A DNA stretch of 64,000 bases from Bolinopsis microptera (Eukaryota > Ctenophora > Tentaculata > Lobata > Bolinopsidae): the NCBI RefSeq assembly GCF_026151205.1, contig NC_087081.1, positions 11,905,113-11,969,112 of the forward strand, written 5' to 3'. The translations under genes were made by a program, and so were the position numbers. Under the pieces are notes generated by a model that was not told where the DNA came from, did not search any database, and saw only the letters and a list, made by a program, of their open reading frames with translations. Each line of letters starts with the position of its first letter. The first letter of the stretch is position 1. This document shows, piece after piece, positions 41,020-54,181 of this stretch.

Positions 41020-44000
41020 AATACGATGAACTGTTTCCATGGATAGTGGATGTTCCTAAATAATGAACTTGGAAATGGTACTAACTTTGACAAATTGGCC
41101 TTAGAATTAGCCTGCATAGACCACAAATTTTCTGTGATAGGTTTAGCAGAAACAAACATTGATCCCTGTAATAGTCAGCTGTACCAAATTAAAGACTATA
41201 CTTCATGAGTATTAGAAACGCTTCGTTTCTAATAAGACACAACAGGTAAAAAGTAAAGGAAGTGGAGTTTCTCTCTACATTCACAACTCCTTTAACTTTA
41301 GTGTGATTGAAAAGTTATCTGTTTGTACAGAGCAATTTGAGTCCCTATTCATAACAATAAGTAATGCTCCAGAACCAGTAACAGTTGGAGTTGTATACCG
41401 CTCACCAAGCAATCCACTTGCTAACTTCAATGCACAGTATAAAGAAGTTCTTACTGCACTGAAAGGACATAAAGCATACATATTAGGGGACTTCAATGTT
41501 AACATAACCAATTTATCAGGCCCAGATGAAGATATATTCGAAGAAGTTATTTATAGTCACGGGTTCACGCCCACAATATCCATTCCCACACACCAAATGC
41601 CCCACTGCTCAAAAACGTGCATTGATAACATACACACTAATGACATTCACTCATCAACTATATCTGAGCTGGAGTAATTCAGGATAGTGCTTCACATCAC
41701 CAGCCCATTTTCTGCCTTCAAGTAATGAATTCTGATACTAGTTCGGAACAGAATAAATCACCTGAAAAAAACAACCATTTATTATAACTATAGTAATGCA
41801 AACCTTGATAAGCTCTGTGAAGAAATTGAAAACGACATAAATACATTTTACCACAGATTTGACTCTTTTGAATCCTTCATGGATCTGTTTCAAGAAAAGA
41901 TAGATATATCTTGCAAATTGGCTTCACCAAAAACCACCAAACGAAATAATATAACAAATCCATGGATCACAAACGGCGTTATCAACTCTGTGGAGAAAAA
42001 AAGCCAGACTTTATTTTGAATGGAAAAAAAACAAAAACATTGTTAATTCCAGATGGGGATCTGGAAAGACATAATGTTTACAAGGACTACTCAAAATATC
42101 TTAAAATTGCCATAAAAACTTCCAAAACCAGGTATTATGCTGAAAAGTTTGAGAAAAATAGCCATAACTCCAAAAAAACCTGGCAAATAATCAACGAGCT
42201 TCGTGGCAAAAAGAAGAATCAGCTAAAAGATGACTTCATTATAGATGGAACTAGAGTAATTTGTAGGCGGACTATTGCAAACAAATTCAATAGTTACTTT
42301 ACATCTTTAGCTAGTAATTTAAATGAGAAGGTTTTGTCCGAGAACCAACTGTCTATCCAACCAATGCAATCATTTGTTGAGTTTATGTCGAAATCAGTCA
42401 ACAGTTCAATACATCTAGAAGAAACTCATCCTGAGGAGATTCTTGAAATAATTCAAGAATTCGTTAACGGAAAAGCCAGTGATATACCAATAGCAGTTAT
42501 CAAGAAACCGGCTCATCTCTTATCCAACATATTAGCAAATTTGTATAATACATGTATTCAAAAAGGCACGTTCCCATCCATATTCAAAATAGGCAAAGTA
42601 ACTCCTATCCATAAAAAAGATAATAAAGAAAATATTGAAAATTATAGACCTGTGTCAATATTGCCAATCTTTGGTAAAATATTTGAAAAAATAATATACA
42701 AACGGCTTTATACCTTTTTCACTGCTAATGACATTCTCAGTAATGAACAATTTGGTTTTCGAAAAGGCCACTCAACCTCACATGCACTCCACAAATCAGT
42801 TCATTCAATCACAACATCAACATCCAGTGGTAATCATGTTCTAGGAATCTTTATTGACCTAAACAAAGCTTTTGATACTCTTGACCATGGCATTCTCCTG
42901 AGGAAACTGGAAAATTATGGGGTTAGAGGTCTAGCTCTAGGACTTCTAAAAAGCTATTTATCCGATAGATCACAGTATGTTTCATTTCTCAACACTACAT
43001 CAGAGACTATGAATGTAAAATATGGAGTTCCCCAAGGTTCCATACTAGGCCCTCTACTTTTCTTATTATATATGAACGACATAATAAACTGTTACAAAGG
43101 CGATGAATGCAAATTTGTGCTCTATGCTGATGACACAAATATATTTATCACTGGACCGTCCAAAGAAGCAACATACTTGAAGGCCAATAAAGTTCTTGAT
43201 TTCGTATGCAAATTCATGAGAAGTAATCTCTTACATATAAATATGTCTAAATGCTGCTACATACATTTTCTACCTGCATACGAATCTGATGAAACCTGCG
43301 CCAGGGTTAGGCCGTATGCCAATGAACATGACAAATCACAAGGAATATTTATAAATGGACACAAAATTGTCAAGGTTAGCAACACCAAATTTCTTGGTGT
43401 AGTAATTGATGAAAAACTTAGCTGGGGCCCACACATAGAATATCTAAGAAAAAAAATTAGATCCACTACAGGAGCACTTAACAGGATTAAACATTCAGTT
43501 CCAGGGGAACACTACCAAAAAATATACTCTGCATTATTGGAATCACATCTTGCTTACGGAATAAGTGTTTGGGGCTCAGCTCTCAAAGACCAACCAAACG
43601 ATAAGCTGTTCATAACTCAGAAACGTTGTATAAGAATCCTTTTTGGAGACCTAAATGCATACCTCGACAAACATGCCACTTGTGCACGAGCCAGACCTTA
43701 TACAAAACAGAGGTTAGGAGCTGCTTTTTTCGAAAAAGAGCACACCAAGCCCATTTTTAATCGACTAAAATTGCTTACTGTTCAAAACTTGTACAAATAC
43801 CACTGTATATCTGAGATATTTCGAATTATGAAATTTCGCACTCCATACTCGTTGTATTGTACTATAGACTCATCAAAACGTGATACAAGCAATGTCATAA
43901 TCCTCCCAAGAAAAACCAACACTTTTCTTTATATAGCCTCCAAATTGTAAAATAGCATACATAAACGGATTCTAAATGAGAATGGGGAAATCCTCACTAC

Positions 44001-44260
44001 TTCTGTATCTTTGGTTAAATTACGCTGTAAAAGTATCATCCTGGGATCTCAATCCATCAACAATAATAACACCTGGACTTACCACAACTTTCACATCGCC
44101 CCTCACTCAATCACAGACCAAACCATCTCATCACTCACTCACCAAATTGCCGACCCAATATCTATTGAAGTGGCGAAAATTTTCTAGACAAATGATATTT
44201 CGATATTATTGCTGCAGCAGATACAAATACCAACATTATTATATTCCCAAACGTTTGAAC
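41020..44260 (+). mobile_element. LINE copy, Jockey/CR1 group, degenerate
   Basis: Endonuclease remnants begin near 41060 (FSVIGLAETNID), break at a stop near 41204, and continue as GVSLYIHNS, VTVGVVYRSPSN and YILGDFNVNI up to a stop at 41677. The reverse transcriptase is open from 41962 to 43950: PIHKKDNKENIENYRPVSIL, FGFRKGHSTSHAL, FIDLNKAFDTLDHGILL, YGVPQGSILGPLLF, FVLYADDTNIFI. Its first 35-40 codons are out of frame with the family. The true frame joins near VYKDYSKYL. At the C-terminal LWNSI motif the Trp codon is TAA (43948), after which homology continues to about 44187. At least three disabling changes are present. Confidence 0.85.
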
Positions 44261-44639
44261 CTTTAAATTAACTAGGAAAGTCAATCCTCAACTTGACTTT
44301 TACTGTTTTAAACAGATATGATGATATTAACTTAATTTATTATTATTATTTTTTTTACATACTCCTTCTTAGTGTGGTGACTTGGGGTCCATAAATATAA
44401 CAATACAAGCTGATAAACCAAAAAGAACAACTGGGGTAGGTAGGTAGCCCTGGTGGGTGCGTAAACTTTACGGTCTGCTCTCTCCAAGATCAGCCTGCTT
44501 CTCCATTTTACCGTGAAGCCTAATTTCTAGTTTTTATAAAATATACAATGCAAGTGCAGGTTTACTAATCTTAATCTACTTAACAACTCAATAGCCCAAG
44601 TCACCATACCCGTAGTATATTCCATGGTAATAGAAGAGC

Positions 44640-44879
44640 TTTAAAGTTTTTCAAATTGTTGCTATAATTGATTTAAATAAAAATTTGTTGTTTTCTTGAA
44701 AAATTTGTTGTTTTCTTGAACTCAGCCTATAAGATGCACTCAAAGGAAGCGAAAAACAAAAATCAAAACAAATTACCTGCAACAACACTGTTGAACTACA
44801 CAATATTGTCTGTCTAACTGTATGTAGTTGTAGTATCAATGATAATTGCTCATTAATTGTAACGGTGTGTACCCATTAC
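44640..44879 (+). repeat. Single copy of the dispersed 1.05-kb repeat, interrupted by a LINE
   Basis: Contains CCTGCAACAACACTGTTGAA and GTAACGGTGTGTACCCATTA, which recur at 53468, 54528 and 55577. The sequence stops at 44879 and resumes at 47333 (ATACAGTGGTGTATCATC), the LINE lying between. Confidence 0.8.
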
Positions 44880-47332
44880 TGTCAACTATTGATCCAATTT
44901 TACCTGCTGAAGAAGCTACTTCACTGTATAACTCTGTCCTTACTCAACTCATGGATAAGCACTGTCCTGTTATAAAGAAGAAATTTCGGAAGAAACCCAT
45001 GCCGTGGCTTGACTTAGACCTTAGTTTGCTACGTCAAAAGAGGAGAGCAGCCGAACGTGCATGGCGCAAAGGAAAGGGTACCAGGAAAGACTACATAGAT
45101 CTCAGAGATAGATTTGTTAGTTTAGAGTTTGTGAAGAGATGTTCTTATAACAAAGAGTCGCTTCGAGCATCAGCAGGAGACTCAAAGGCCCTTTACAAGA
45201 AGCTTAACAGACTTCTTGGTAACGAGACACAGGATCTCCCCAAACATCAAGACCCTGGAAAACTGTCAGAGGATTTCAAAGACTTCTTTGCTGAGAAAGT
45301 TAACAAAATACGGAAAGACATTGAATTGGATGCATCCAAAAATATCCCGGAGGAAACACTTGCTCCTTCAGGTGAACCTGATTATGTTTCAACTCTTGAC
45401 ACGTTTTCCCCTATCAGTGCTGATCCTGAAGACCTCAGAAAATTGGTTAAAATGATGAGTAACAAGTTCTGCTGTCTGGATCCCATTCCTTCATTCCTAC
45501 TGAAGAGCTGTGTGGATGAGCTAACACCTGTACTCCTGCACATCCTAAACACGTCTACTAAGACAGGATCATTTCCTTCTCAAATGAAGAAAGCGGTTAA
45601 ATTAAGCCAACCCTTAAGAAAGAGAACGCTGATGTTGACAGTTTAAGTAACTATAGACCAGTATCGAACCTGTGAGACCCTTCTTGTCAGGATGACTGAC
45701 GACATAAACAAGGAGATTCAAGCAGGTAACATCGTGGCTGTGGTACTCCTGGATCTCAGTGCAGCTTTCGACACTATTGATCACGAAATCCTCCTTGAGA
45801 AACTTTTCAAGCATTATGGTGTAACTGGGAAAGCCCTTCAATGGATGAGATCATACCTTGAGAGCAGATATTTCTGTGTAAAGATTGGCGATACTATCTC
45901 GTCTCTTCTTGAACTCCTCTTTGGAGTCCCTCAGGGATCCCTACTAGGGCCCATCTTGTTTATACTCTACATTAAAGACCTTCAGAATATTGCTGCCAAA
46001 TTTGGACTAGACATCCAGCTATATGCGGATGACTCTCAGTTATACATATCTTTTCATCCAAGCTTCCCAAGCGAACTTGCAGATGTCAAAGATCGGATAA
46101 ATAGATGTCTCTCGGAAATCAAGCATTGGATGGTTGGAAACTTTATGAAACTCAATGAGTCGAAGACAGAACTACTTGTCCTAGGCAAATCAAAAGTTCT
46201 TAAAGACTGCAAAATGGAGGTGACGATTCAGTTCGGAAACACAACTATCACTCCAACTGAATGTAAAGGTGACAGCTGGAAGAGTCTTGGGGTAAAGTTT
46301 GATAAGTCTCTTACCATGGAAAGACAAATTAATAGTGTCAAACAGAAATGCAGCTGGACAATGATGAATCTAAGGACGATTGGGCGCTATCTGGATGAAG
46401 GAGTGAAACTCATGATGGTAACACAGCTTGTAATATCAAAGCTCGACTACTGTAATTCTCTTTACATGAACCTACCAAAGACACGACTAAACAAGCTAAG
46501 ATCAACCCTCAATGGTGCCATACGGTTCATCTACAATATCAAAGACCGATCAGAAGACCTACTTCCCTACTACAAGAGAGCACATATCCTTCCTCTTGAC
46601 CAAAGGATTTTCTTTAAAGTCTGCCTGTTAACTTATAAAGCTGTGCATGGGATTGCACCGGCCTACATACAGAATCTTGTAGTGATTGAAAACCCATTGA
46701 CAATAGCTAGTACAAGATCAAAAGTAGAAGGAGATTGTTACAGACTAAAGACTCCTAAAACTACTAATAGTAAGATTGATCAACGTCGATTCACCAACTA
46801 CGTATACGCACCAACTGCTTGGAACTCACTTCCCTGGGAGATACGATCACTACGCAACGTAGACAGTTTCAAAGGTACCCTTAAACATTATTTATATGAC
46901 CGTATGTGATTAGTGCTGTTTTTTCTTTGTTCTTATGATTTGTTGTAGGGTTTATCTTTATTTCTTAGTGCAATGTGTATTAACATATTAATAATCCTTC
47001 TTTTGATTCCTATAAGTATATTATGTTACTTTTGAAGAGTTTTCTGGTGGTTTATTGTTAATCGTAGTGTGGTATATATCAATAAATCTTCCTATGATTA
47101 CTATATGATATATTTAAAGTTTTAATTTTTCCTAAATAGATTTGTTTTTGAGATGATTTAGTTGTTTGTTGCTGGATATTTTCACCTCACCCTTTAGAAC
47201 CGCTCTGACATGGTTAGTATCTGGCACTTGTGTCAGTTGCTAACCATATGGGCGGTATACAAGCACATTATTTCATTTCATTTCATTTCATTTCATTTCA
47301 TTTCATTTCATTTCATTTCATTTCATTTCATT
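44880..47332 (+). mobile_element. 5'-truncated L2/CR1-like LINE with (TTTCA)n tail
   Basis: Starts late in the endonuclease/RT linker (PWLDLDLSLLRQKRRAAERA), frameshifts near 45600 (the better frame reads LSNYRPVSNL), then lacks the stretch between RPVSNL and ETLLVRMTDD, an internal deletion of roughly 130 bp near 45672. The RT then runs open to 46909: LLDLSAAFDTIDHEILL, FGVPQGSLLGPILFILY, IQLYADDSQLYISF, WNSLPWEIRSLRNVDSFKG. The 3' end is a pentanucleotide array at 47269-47332. It sits precisely inside a repeat whose uninterrupted form is seen at 54617 and 55672. Confidence 0.85.
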
Positions 47333-48960
47333 ATACAGTGGTGTATCATCCACCACTTGGACGTAGAGTCCTGGTTATTGAGCACAAATCCGTGCAGCCA
47401 AAGGACATGTTCAAACCTGGTTGGTGGTTTTGTTTCACTGCCAAAATGGGCGATTTTCTCATTTTTACAATAACTCCATTAATAATTACTCGATGGTCTT
47501 GAAACTTTCAGAGATGATTATAATTGTGATAACAAATAGTCTCAGGTCATCGGCTATGCATAATATTGTAAAACTAGTGTAACCCGGCCTTCGGCCGAGA
47601 TTTCACTGCTGCCGCGCAGTTAAAAAGGGTAGGAGCATTTAGGTACCCATTGAGTCAAAACCCGCATTAGGTGAGCAATTCTATTCGGAGTGCCCTCACG
47701 TATCCAATGGTATCTTAAAAAATAGGAATAGTATCTTAAACAATAATCAATAGAAATTAACCCTTAACACCACACCCGCCTATCATATTTGTGAACACGC
47801 ATAACATTGTCGTATGAAAGTATGAACTCTCTCTGCAGTCCAAACAGACCGCAAACAGTGCCCCCTCCCCTAATAAGATTATAGTATAGACAGCGAACCT
47901 TACCCGCCAACTCAATTACACTAATTATGCAGCTACATTATATGCGAGCCCCGTAACTCTTACCGTTCTGCTCAAGCCATTTTATGTAACATTTGTGGTA
48001 CAAAACCATCAATTAAACCACTTACCAACGACCGATTTAAAAAACCTTTATCATTTAACTTCGTCAGAGTTTTGTCGGCACTTTACCGGAAAAATCAGTC
48101 CCGCAACTCTTACCGTTTTCTTGATTAAACCGCTCGGAAATTACAAACAGACAGACAGACAGACAGAAAACACACATTCTGGGATTATTAGTTAGATGGC
48201 CCAGTTATGTTGAAAAATGTAACATTTGGTTACACTTTTCAATGGCTCAGCCAATTATTAAATTTTAAAGATTCTTGCTTCACAAAAATGTACTTTAGGT
48301 ATTTGCTTAGCTGTGGAATGAAAAAAGGCCCACTTTTGATTACATAAAAAGGCCCAAAATGGACATTTTGTAACATCTTGTTTTCATGGATCTATCTTTA
48401 TAGTTTGTTACAACCACAGCTAGTGTAGGATATGTATTTAACTCTCAAACCAGGTTATAAGTGCAGCAATTCTTGTATAAAGGCATTACCACAATCTTGG
48501 TATATGGTTCATAATCAATAAAAGGCCCATTTCTTTGAATAACGTAACATGGTTACAAATGAGTATGTTATACAGAGTTGTTTGATCTAGTTTTGGTTTT
48601 AAGTTGGTTGATGCATTAAAATAAAGACATGAAACAACTTAACAAATTTAAAAAATGATAATTGGGACCAAATTATTGAATTTTGTAACAATTTAAATGT
48701 AATGTAATTTAAATTGACAATCCGCGACAGAACGCGGTAAATTTAATCAAATGAATATAGCTAATTAGATTAAAGGTTGGATATTTAAAAACTTTTAATT
48801 TATATATCAAATTGTATAGAAAATAGAAATTGGGCCCTATATATTGAAATTTGTAACAATAAAATGCCAGGTCACGAGTTTATCCACTGAAATGGCAGAG
48901 TTCCATGTCCATCTATGGAGTTACAAAATTCAATGTTTTGGGCCCAAGTACAAAATATGG
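47333..48960. other. Repeat-derived sequence without a gene
   Basis: Begins with the rest of the interrupted repeat (to about 47470). Then come a hairpin CCGGCCTTCGGCCG near 47584, a (GACA)n microsatellite at 48149-48170, and AT-rich sequence with recurrent TGTTACAAA-type words shared with 52680-53130. Confidence 0.6.
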
Positions 48961-48970
48961 TCAATAATAA

Positions 48971-49330
48971 CGGCCAGGTAGCGCAGTTGGTTAGAACGCC
49001 TGTCTTACAATCGTTAGGTTGCGAGTTCGAAACCCACTGACTGCCTGGTCGTGGGGTGAGCGTCGTCGACGTTCAGCTAAGGATCATGAGTGGTCTATGC
49101 AGCCCCCCGGTCTACTCAGCCGAATACTCGAGAAATCGGGTGTGAGGGTTAAATGAGGAGCTGCACATTGCAGCAAAGTCTCGGACGAAGAAAGTATGGT
49201 ACACACTACCTTAACCGTCACTGGCCAAAAAGATCCTTCGGCTTCCTGTAATTGGCTGGTTGCACTTGTGTAACATTGTGGCTGTTGGAATACACCGAAG
49301 TAAAATAAGTGTCTAGATAAAAAAAAAATA
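48971..49330 (+). mobile_element. tRNA-derived SINE, copy 2
   Basis: Full-length relative of the element at 3822-4175: tRNA-like head (GGCCAGGTAGCGCAGTTGGT, B box GGTTGCGAGTTCGAAACC), shared central body (CTCGAGAAATCGGGTGTGAG) and an A-run end at about 49329. Its insertion point is shown by the matching uninterrupted sequence at 52812-52930, with a probable short AATA target duplication. Confidence 0.9.
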
Positions 49331-49439
49331 TGGTTGATGGAACCCTTATAATGACCTAGGCAAACTGGTCTGAACTTCAAAAACTATAATATAGCTTGCC
49401 TAACACCCCTCACACTAGGATACATTCTATATACTATAC

Positions 49440-52400
49440 TCTATAGGGGGGGGGGGGTGTCATGTCCGTCTATGTCCGCCTATGTCCTGTCCTTTTTGGA
49501 TTCTATGAGACAACGGACGTGTTTTTTGGGACATTGGCGGACACGGACGGACATTGGCGGACTCGGACGGACATTGGCGGACTCGGACGGACATTGGCGG
49601 ACCCGGACGGACATTGGTGGACTTGGATGGACATTGGTGGACATTAGCGGACATTAGCGGACAAACATTTTGAGGACTGAAGAGTACTGAAGAGTACTGA
49701 AGAGTACTGAGGAGGATGGCTGAGAAGGATGGCTGAGGAGGATGGCTGAGGAGGATGACTGAGGAGGATGACTGAGGAGGATAACTGAGAGGGAGGAGAA
49801 GGATCAGGAAGACCCAGGAGGAAGAGGACCCAGAAGGAGGACCTAGGAGGAGGAGGAGGAGAACTGAGGAGGATGACTGAGGAGGAGGAGGACTCAGGAG
49901 GTAGACTGAGGAGGACTGAGAAGGAGGAGGACTGAGGAGGATGGCTGAGGAGGATGGCTGAGGAGGATGACTGAGAGGGAGGTGGAGGAGGAAGAGGAGG
50001 AAGAGGACTGAGGAGGAGGAGGAGAAGGACTGAGGAGGAGAAGGAGGGCCCAGGAGGAGGAGGACCCAGGAGGAGGACCCAGGAAAAGGCCCCAGGAGGA
50101 GGAGGCGGACTGGGGAGGAGGAGAACTGTTGAGGACTGATGAGGAGGACTGAGGACGAGGAGGAGAAGTAGGAGGAGGACTGAGGAGGGGAGGAGGAAGA
50201 GGACTGGGGAGGATCAGGAAGACCCAGGAGGACCCATGAGGAGGAGGAGGAGGATGACCCAGGAGGAGGAGGAGGACTGAGGAGGACTGAGGAGGAGGAC
50301 TGACGATGACTGAGAAGGAGGAGGACTGAGGAGTACTGAGGAGGATGGATGAGGAGGATGGCTGGGGAGGATGGCTGAGGAGGATGACTGAGGAGGATGA
50401 CTGAGAGGGAGGAGGAGGAGGCTAGGACTCAGGAGGAGGACTCAGAAGGAAGAGGAGGAGGACTCAGGAGGAGGACTTAGGAGAAATGAGAAGGAGGACT
50501 GAGGAGAACTGAGGAGGAGGAGGAGGAGGAGGACTGAATAGGAGGAGGAGAAGGAGGGGGACTGGGAGAGGACTGGGGAGGAGGAGGACTGATGAGAAGG
50601 ATGAGGAGGAGGACCCAGTAGGAGGAGGACTATGGACCGAGGAGAAAGAGGAGGAGGATGGAGAGGAGGAGGAGGACCCAGGAGGAGGAGGACTGAGGAG
50701 GACTGAGGAGGATGGCTGAGGAGGATGACTGAGAGGGAAGAGGAGGAGGAGGAGGAGGACTCAGGAGGAGGAGGAGGACTGAGGAGGACTGATAAGGAGG
50801 AGGAGGAGGAGGAGGACTGAATAGGAGGAGGAGGAGGGGGACTGGGGGAGGACTGAGGAGGGGATGGAGGACTGAGGAGAAGGATGAGGAGGAGGACTGA
50901 GGAGGACTGAGTATTGAGGAGGAAGAGGAGGAGGAGGACCCAGGAGGAGGACCCAAGAGGAGGACTCAGGAGGAGGAGGAGGACTGGGGAGGACTGAGGA
51001 GAAGGACTGTTGAGGACTGATGAGGAGGACTGAGGACGAGGAGGAGGAGTAGCTTACAAGGTCTTACAAGGTCTTACAAGGTCTTACAAGGTCTTACAAG
51101 GTCTTACAACATCTTACAAGGTCTTACAAGGAGGAAGAGGACTCAGGAGGAGGACTGAGGAGGACTGAGAAAGAGGAGGACTGAGGAGGATGGCTGAGGA
51201 GGATGGCTGAGGAGGATGACTGAGAGGGAGGAGGAGGAGGAAGAGGAGGAAGAGGACTGAGGAGGAGGAGGAGAAGGACTGAGGAGGAGAAGGAGGACCC
51301 AGGAGGAGGAGGACCCAGGAGGAGGAGGACCCAGGAGGAGGACCCAGGAAAAGGCCCCAGGAGGAGGAGGCGGACTGGGGAGGAGGAGAACTGTTGAGGA
51401 CTGATGAGGAGGACTGAGGACGAGGAGGAGAAGTAGGAGGAGGACTGAGGAGGGGAGGAGGAAGAGGACTGGGGAGGATCAGGAAGACCCAGGAGGACCC
51501 AGGAGGAGGAGGAGGAGGATGACCCAGGAGGAGGAGGAGGACTGAGGAGGACTGAGGAGGAGGACTGACGATGACTGAGAAGGAGGAGGACTGAGCAGTA
51601 CTGAGGAGGATGGCTGAGGAGGATGGCTGGGGAGGATGGCTGAGGAGGATGACTGAGGAGGATGACTGAGAGGGAGGAGGAGGAGGACTCAGAAGGAAGA
51701 GGAGGAGGACTCAGGAGGAGGACTTAGGAGAAATGAGAAGGAGGACTGAGGAGAACTGAGGAGGAGGAGGAGGAGGAGGAGGACTGAATAGGAGGAGGAG
51801 AAGGAGGGGGACTGGGAGAGGACTGGGGAAGAGGAGGACTGAGGAGGACTGAGGAGGATGGCTGAGGAGGATGACTGAGAGGGAAGAGGAGGAGGAGGAG
51901 GAGGACTTAGGAGGAGGAGGAGGACTGAGGAGGACTGATAAGGAGGAGGAGGCTAGGAGGAGGAGGACTGAATAGGAGGAGGAGGAGGGGGACTGGGGGA
52001 GGACTGAGGAGGAGGATGGAGGACTGAGGAGAAGGATGAGGAGGAGGACTGAGGAGGACTGAGTATTGAGGAGGAAGAGGAGGAGGATGAAGAGGAGGAG
52101 GAGGACCCATGAGGAGGACCCAGGAGGAGGACTCAGGAGGAGGAGGAGGACTGGGGAGGACTGAGGAGAAGGACTGTTGAGGACTGATGAGGAGGACTGA
52201 GGACGAGGAGGAGGAGTAGGAGGAGGACTGAGGAGGGGAGGAGGAAAAGGACTGAGGAAGATCAGGAAGACCCAGGGGGAGGAGGAGGAAGAGTAGGAGG
52301 AGGAAGCATCTAAATGTTATTTTCATTTTTGTCCGTTTTTGTCCATTTTTGTCCGTTTTTGTCCGCTTTATTTTTTGTCCGTTTTGAAAATATAGGGTTC

Positions 52401-52660
52401 CGAACGGACAAAAAACATGATCCCCCCTATAACAGCAAAAATTGAACATTTTATTTAGCAATTTAGGTGTCCATTAATGTCCGCCTATGTCCGCCTATGT
52501 CCGCCTATGTCCGCCTATGTCCGTCTATGTCCGCCTATGTCCGCCTATGTCCGTCTATGTCCGCCTATGTCCGCCTATGTCCGCCTATGTCCTGTCCTTT
52601 TTGGATTCTATGAGACAAGCGGACATAGACGGACGTGACACCCCCCCCCTCTATACATTT
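49440..52660. mobile_element. Terminal-inverted-repeat element swollen by a GGA-rich satellite
   Basis: The left end (49446-49480) has a G run, then GTGTCATGTCCGTCTATG. The right end (52617-52650) is its complement: CATAGACGGACGTGACAC then a C run. The flanks share TCTATA. Next to both ends is the same direct sequence, TCCTGTCCTTTTTGGATTCT. This implies an original palindromic MITE of about 100 bp. Inside are a 20-bp repeat (49535-49670), about 2.6 kb of polypurine satellite, and a 10-bp TGTCCGCCTA array (52474-52590). Confidence 0.75.
49675..52310 (+). repeat. GGA/GAGGAGGACTGAGGAGG polypurine satellite
   Basis: Almost pure purine on the plus strand, built from GAGGA, ACTGAGGAGGA and GATGGCTGAGGA words. 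Higher-order copying is visible: the segment starting GGAGGCGGACTGGGGAGG occurs near 50102 and again near 51367, about 1.26 kb apart. A 10-bp TCTTACAAGG array (about 8 copies) interrupts it at 51053-51130. Confidence 0.95.
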
Positions 52661-53390
52661 ACTTTCTAATGTTACATAATTCAAGTTCCGCAGCCATTTT
52701 ATCAAATTATACGAATAAGGATTGCTTTACAATTCTGTATGAGAGTCTAAAAACCATGTTACCAATACAAGAATATATTGAACATTCCAGATATGACCTT
52801 GGCAGTGAAAACATAAATATGTTACAAAATTCAATGTTTTGGGCCCAAGTACAAAATTTGGTCAAGAATATGGTTGATGGAATCCTTTGTGACCTGGAAA
52901 AACTGGTCTGAACTTGAAAAACTATCAAGAAGCTTCTCTAAAAACCCATTGAAAAAGTGTAACATAGAAATGTGTTACAAAATTCAATATCCAGGGCCCC
53001 CAACTAAACTGCTATATCTCAGGACCTGAATATGTTACAAAAATTCTGATTCAAGGGTGCCCTCAGTCAAAGGGTCTAGTTTTTGTCAGTAGTTTCAGTT
53101 TTTCTTAAAATGTTACAGATTTCAATCTGGGGGCCAGAAGTAATGAGTGGGAAAAATGAAACAAAACCACCAACCAGGTTTGAACACGTCCCAAAACTGA
53201 AAGAATTTGGAAATAATAAGATGCAGTGGAGTGTAAAATGCAAATGTTGATAGGATAATCGATGAAACACTTTAGAGCTTGGCCCTTGATAAGAGGGTTT
53301 TATTAAGGAAGAAAAGTTAACAGGAAAAGGTCAGCCTTAATGATTATTTGTTTTAATATTTAAATTGTAACAAAACGTTTTTGAATGTTA
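52661..53390. other. Diverged duplicate of 48.2-49.4 kb flank, no gene
   Basis: Carries the uninterrupted counterpart of the SINE insertion site and parts of the dispersed 1.05-kb repeat (from about 53140). No coding feature. Confidence 0.6.
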
Positions 53391-53847
53391 AAAGAAGTTC
53401 CTTAATAATGAAATCAGCCTATAAGATGCACTTAAAGGAAGCGAAAAAACAAATATTAAACAAATTACCTGCAACAACACTGTTGAACTACACAATATTG
53501 TCTAGTCTAACTGTATGTAGTTGTAGTATCAATGATAATTGCTCATTAATTGTAACGGTGTGTACCATTACATCAGTACAGTGGTGTATCATCCACCACT
53601 TGGACGTAGAGTCTTAAAACATCTCGTGACCATTATCTGTGCCATTATCTGTGCACATCTATAACTATTTATGTAAGTGTAGTATCAATGATAATCATTG
53701 ATCAGTGAACTGGGGAATTCCCCATTGTCTCATTTCTAGTAGCAGCATAAATTGCAATCCAAAAAGTTGAAAGATTCAACACTGCTGAACTATACAGTGC
53801 TGCTTATCTATATGTAGGTGTAGATCAGTGAAAATTGTTCATTTACC

Positions 53848-54181
53848 GTTCTGCTGGGGTTCAGCTGATCGTTTTCCAAAATCAACAAATGTTTCACCGT
53901 TCTGCTGTGGTTCAGCTGATCGTTTTCCAAAATCAACAAATGTTTCACCGTTCTGCTGGGGTTCAGCTTGATCGTTTTCCAAAATCAACAAATGTTTCAC
54001 CGTTCTGCTGGGGTTCAGCTGATCGTTTTCCCGTTCTGCGGGGGTTCAGCTGATCGTTTTCCCAAAATCAACAAATGTTTCACCATTCTGCTGGGTTCAG
54101 CTGATCGTTTTCCAAAATCAACAAATGTTTTCACCGTTCTGCTGTGGTTCAGTTGATCGTTTTCCAAAATCAACAAATGTA
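53848..54181. repeat. 51-bp minisatellite, locus B
   Basis: About six copies of the same 51-bp unit as at 39995-40608, with small indels and one truncated unit near 54030. Embedded in the first 1.05-kb unit. Confidence 0.9.

Noticed and set aside
48971-49050. Functional tRNA gene
   Set aside because: The head has A and B boxes and a pairable acceptor stem, but there are extra bases after the T-arm, a poor anticodon stem, and a SINE body follows directly. The same structure occurs at 4175.
49460-49657. Short frames in the TGTCCG repeats at both ends of the polypurine element
   Set aside because: Pure by-products of 10- and 20-bp tandem repeats, open on both strands.
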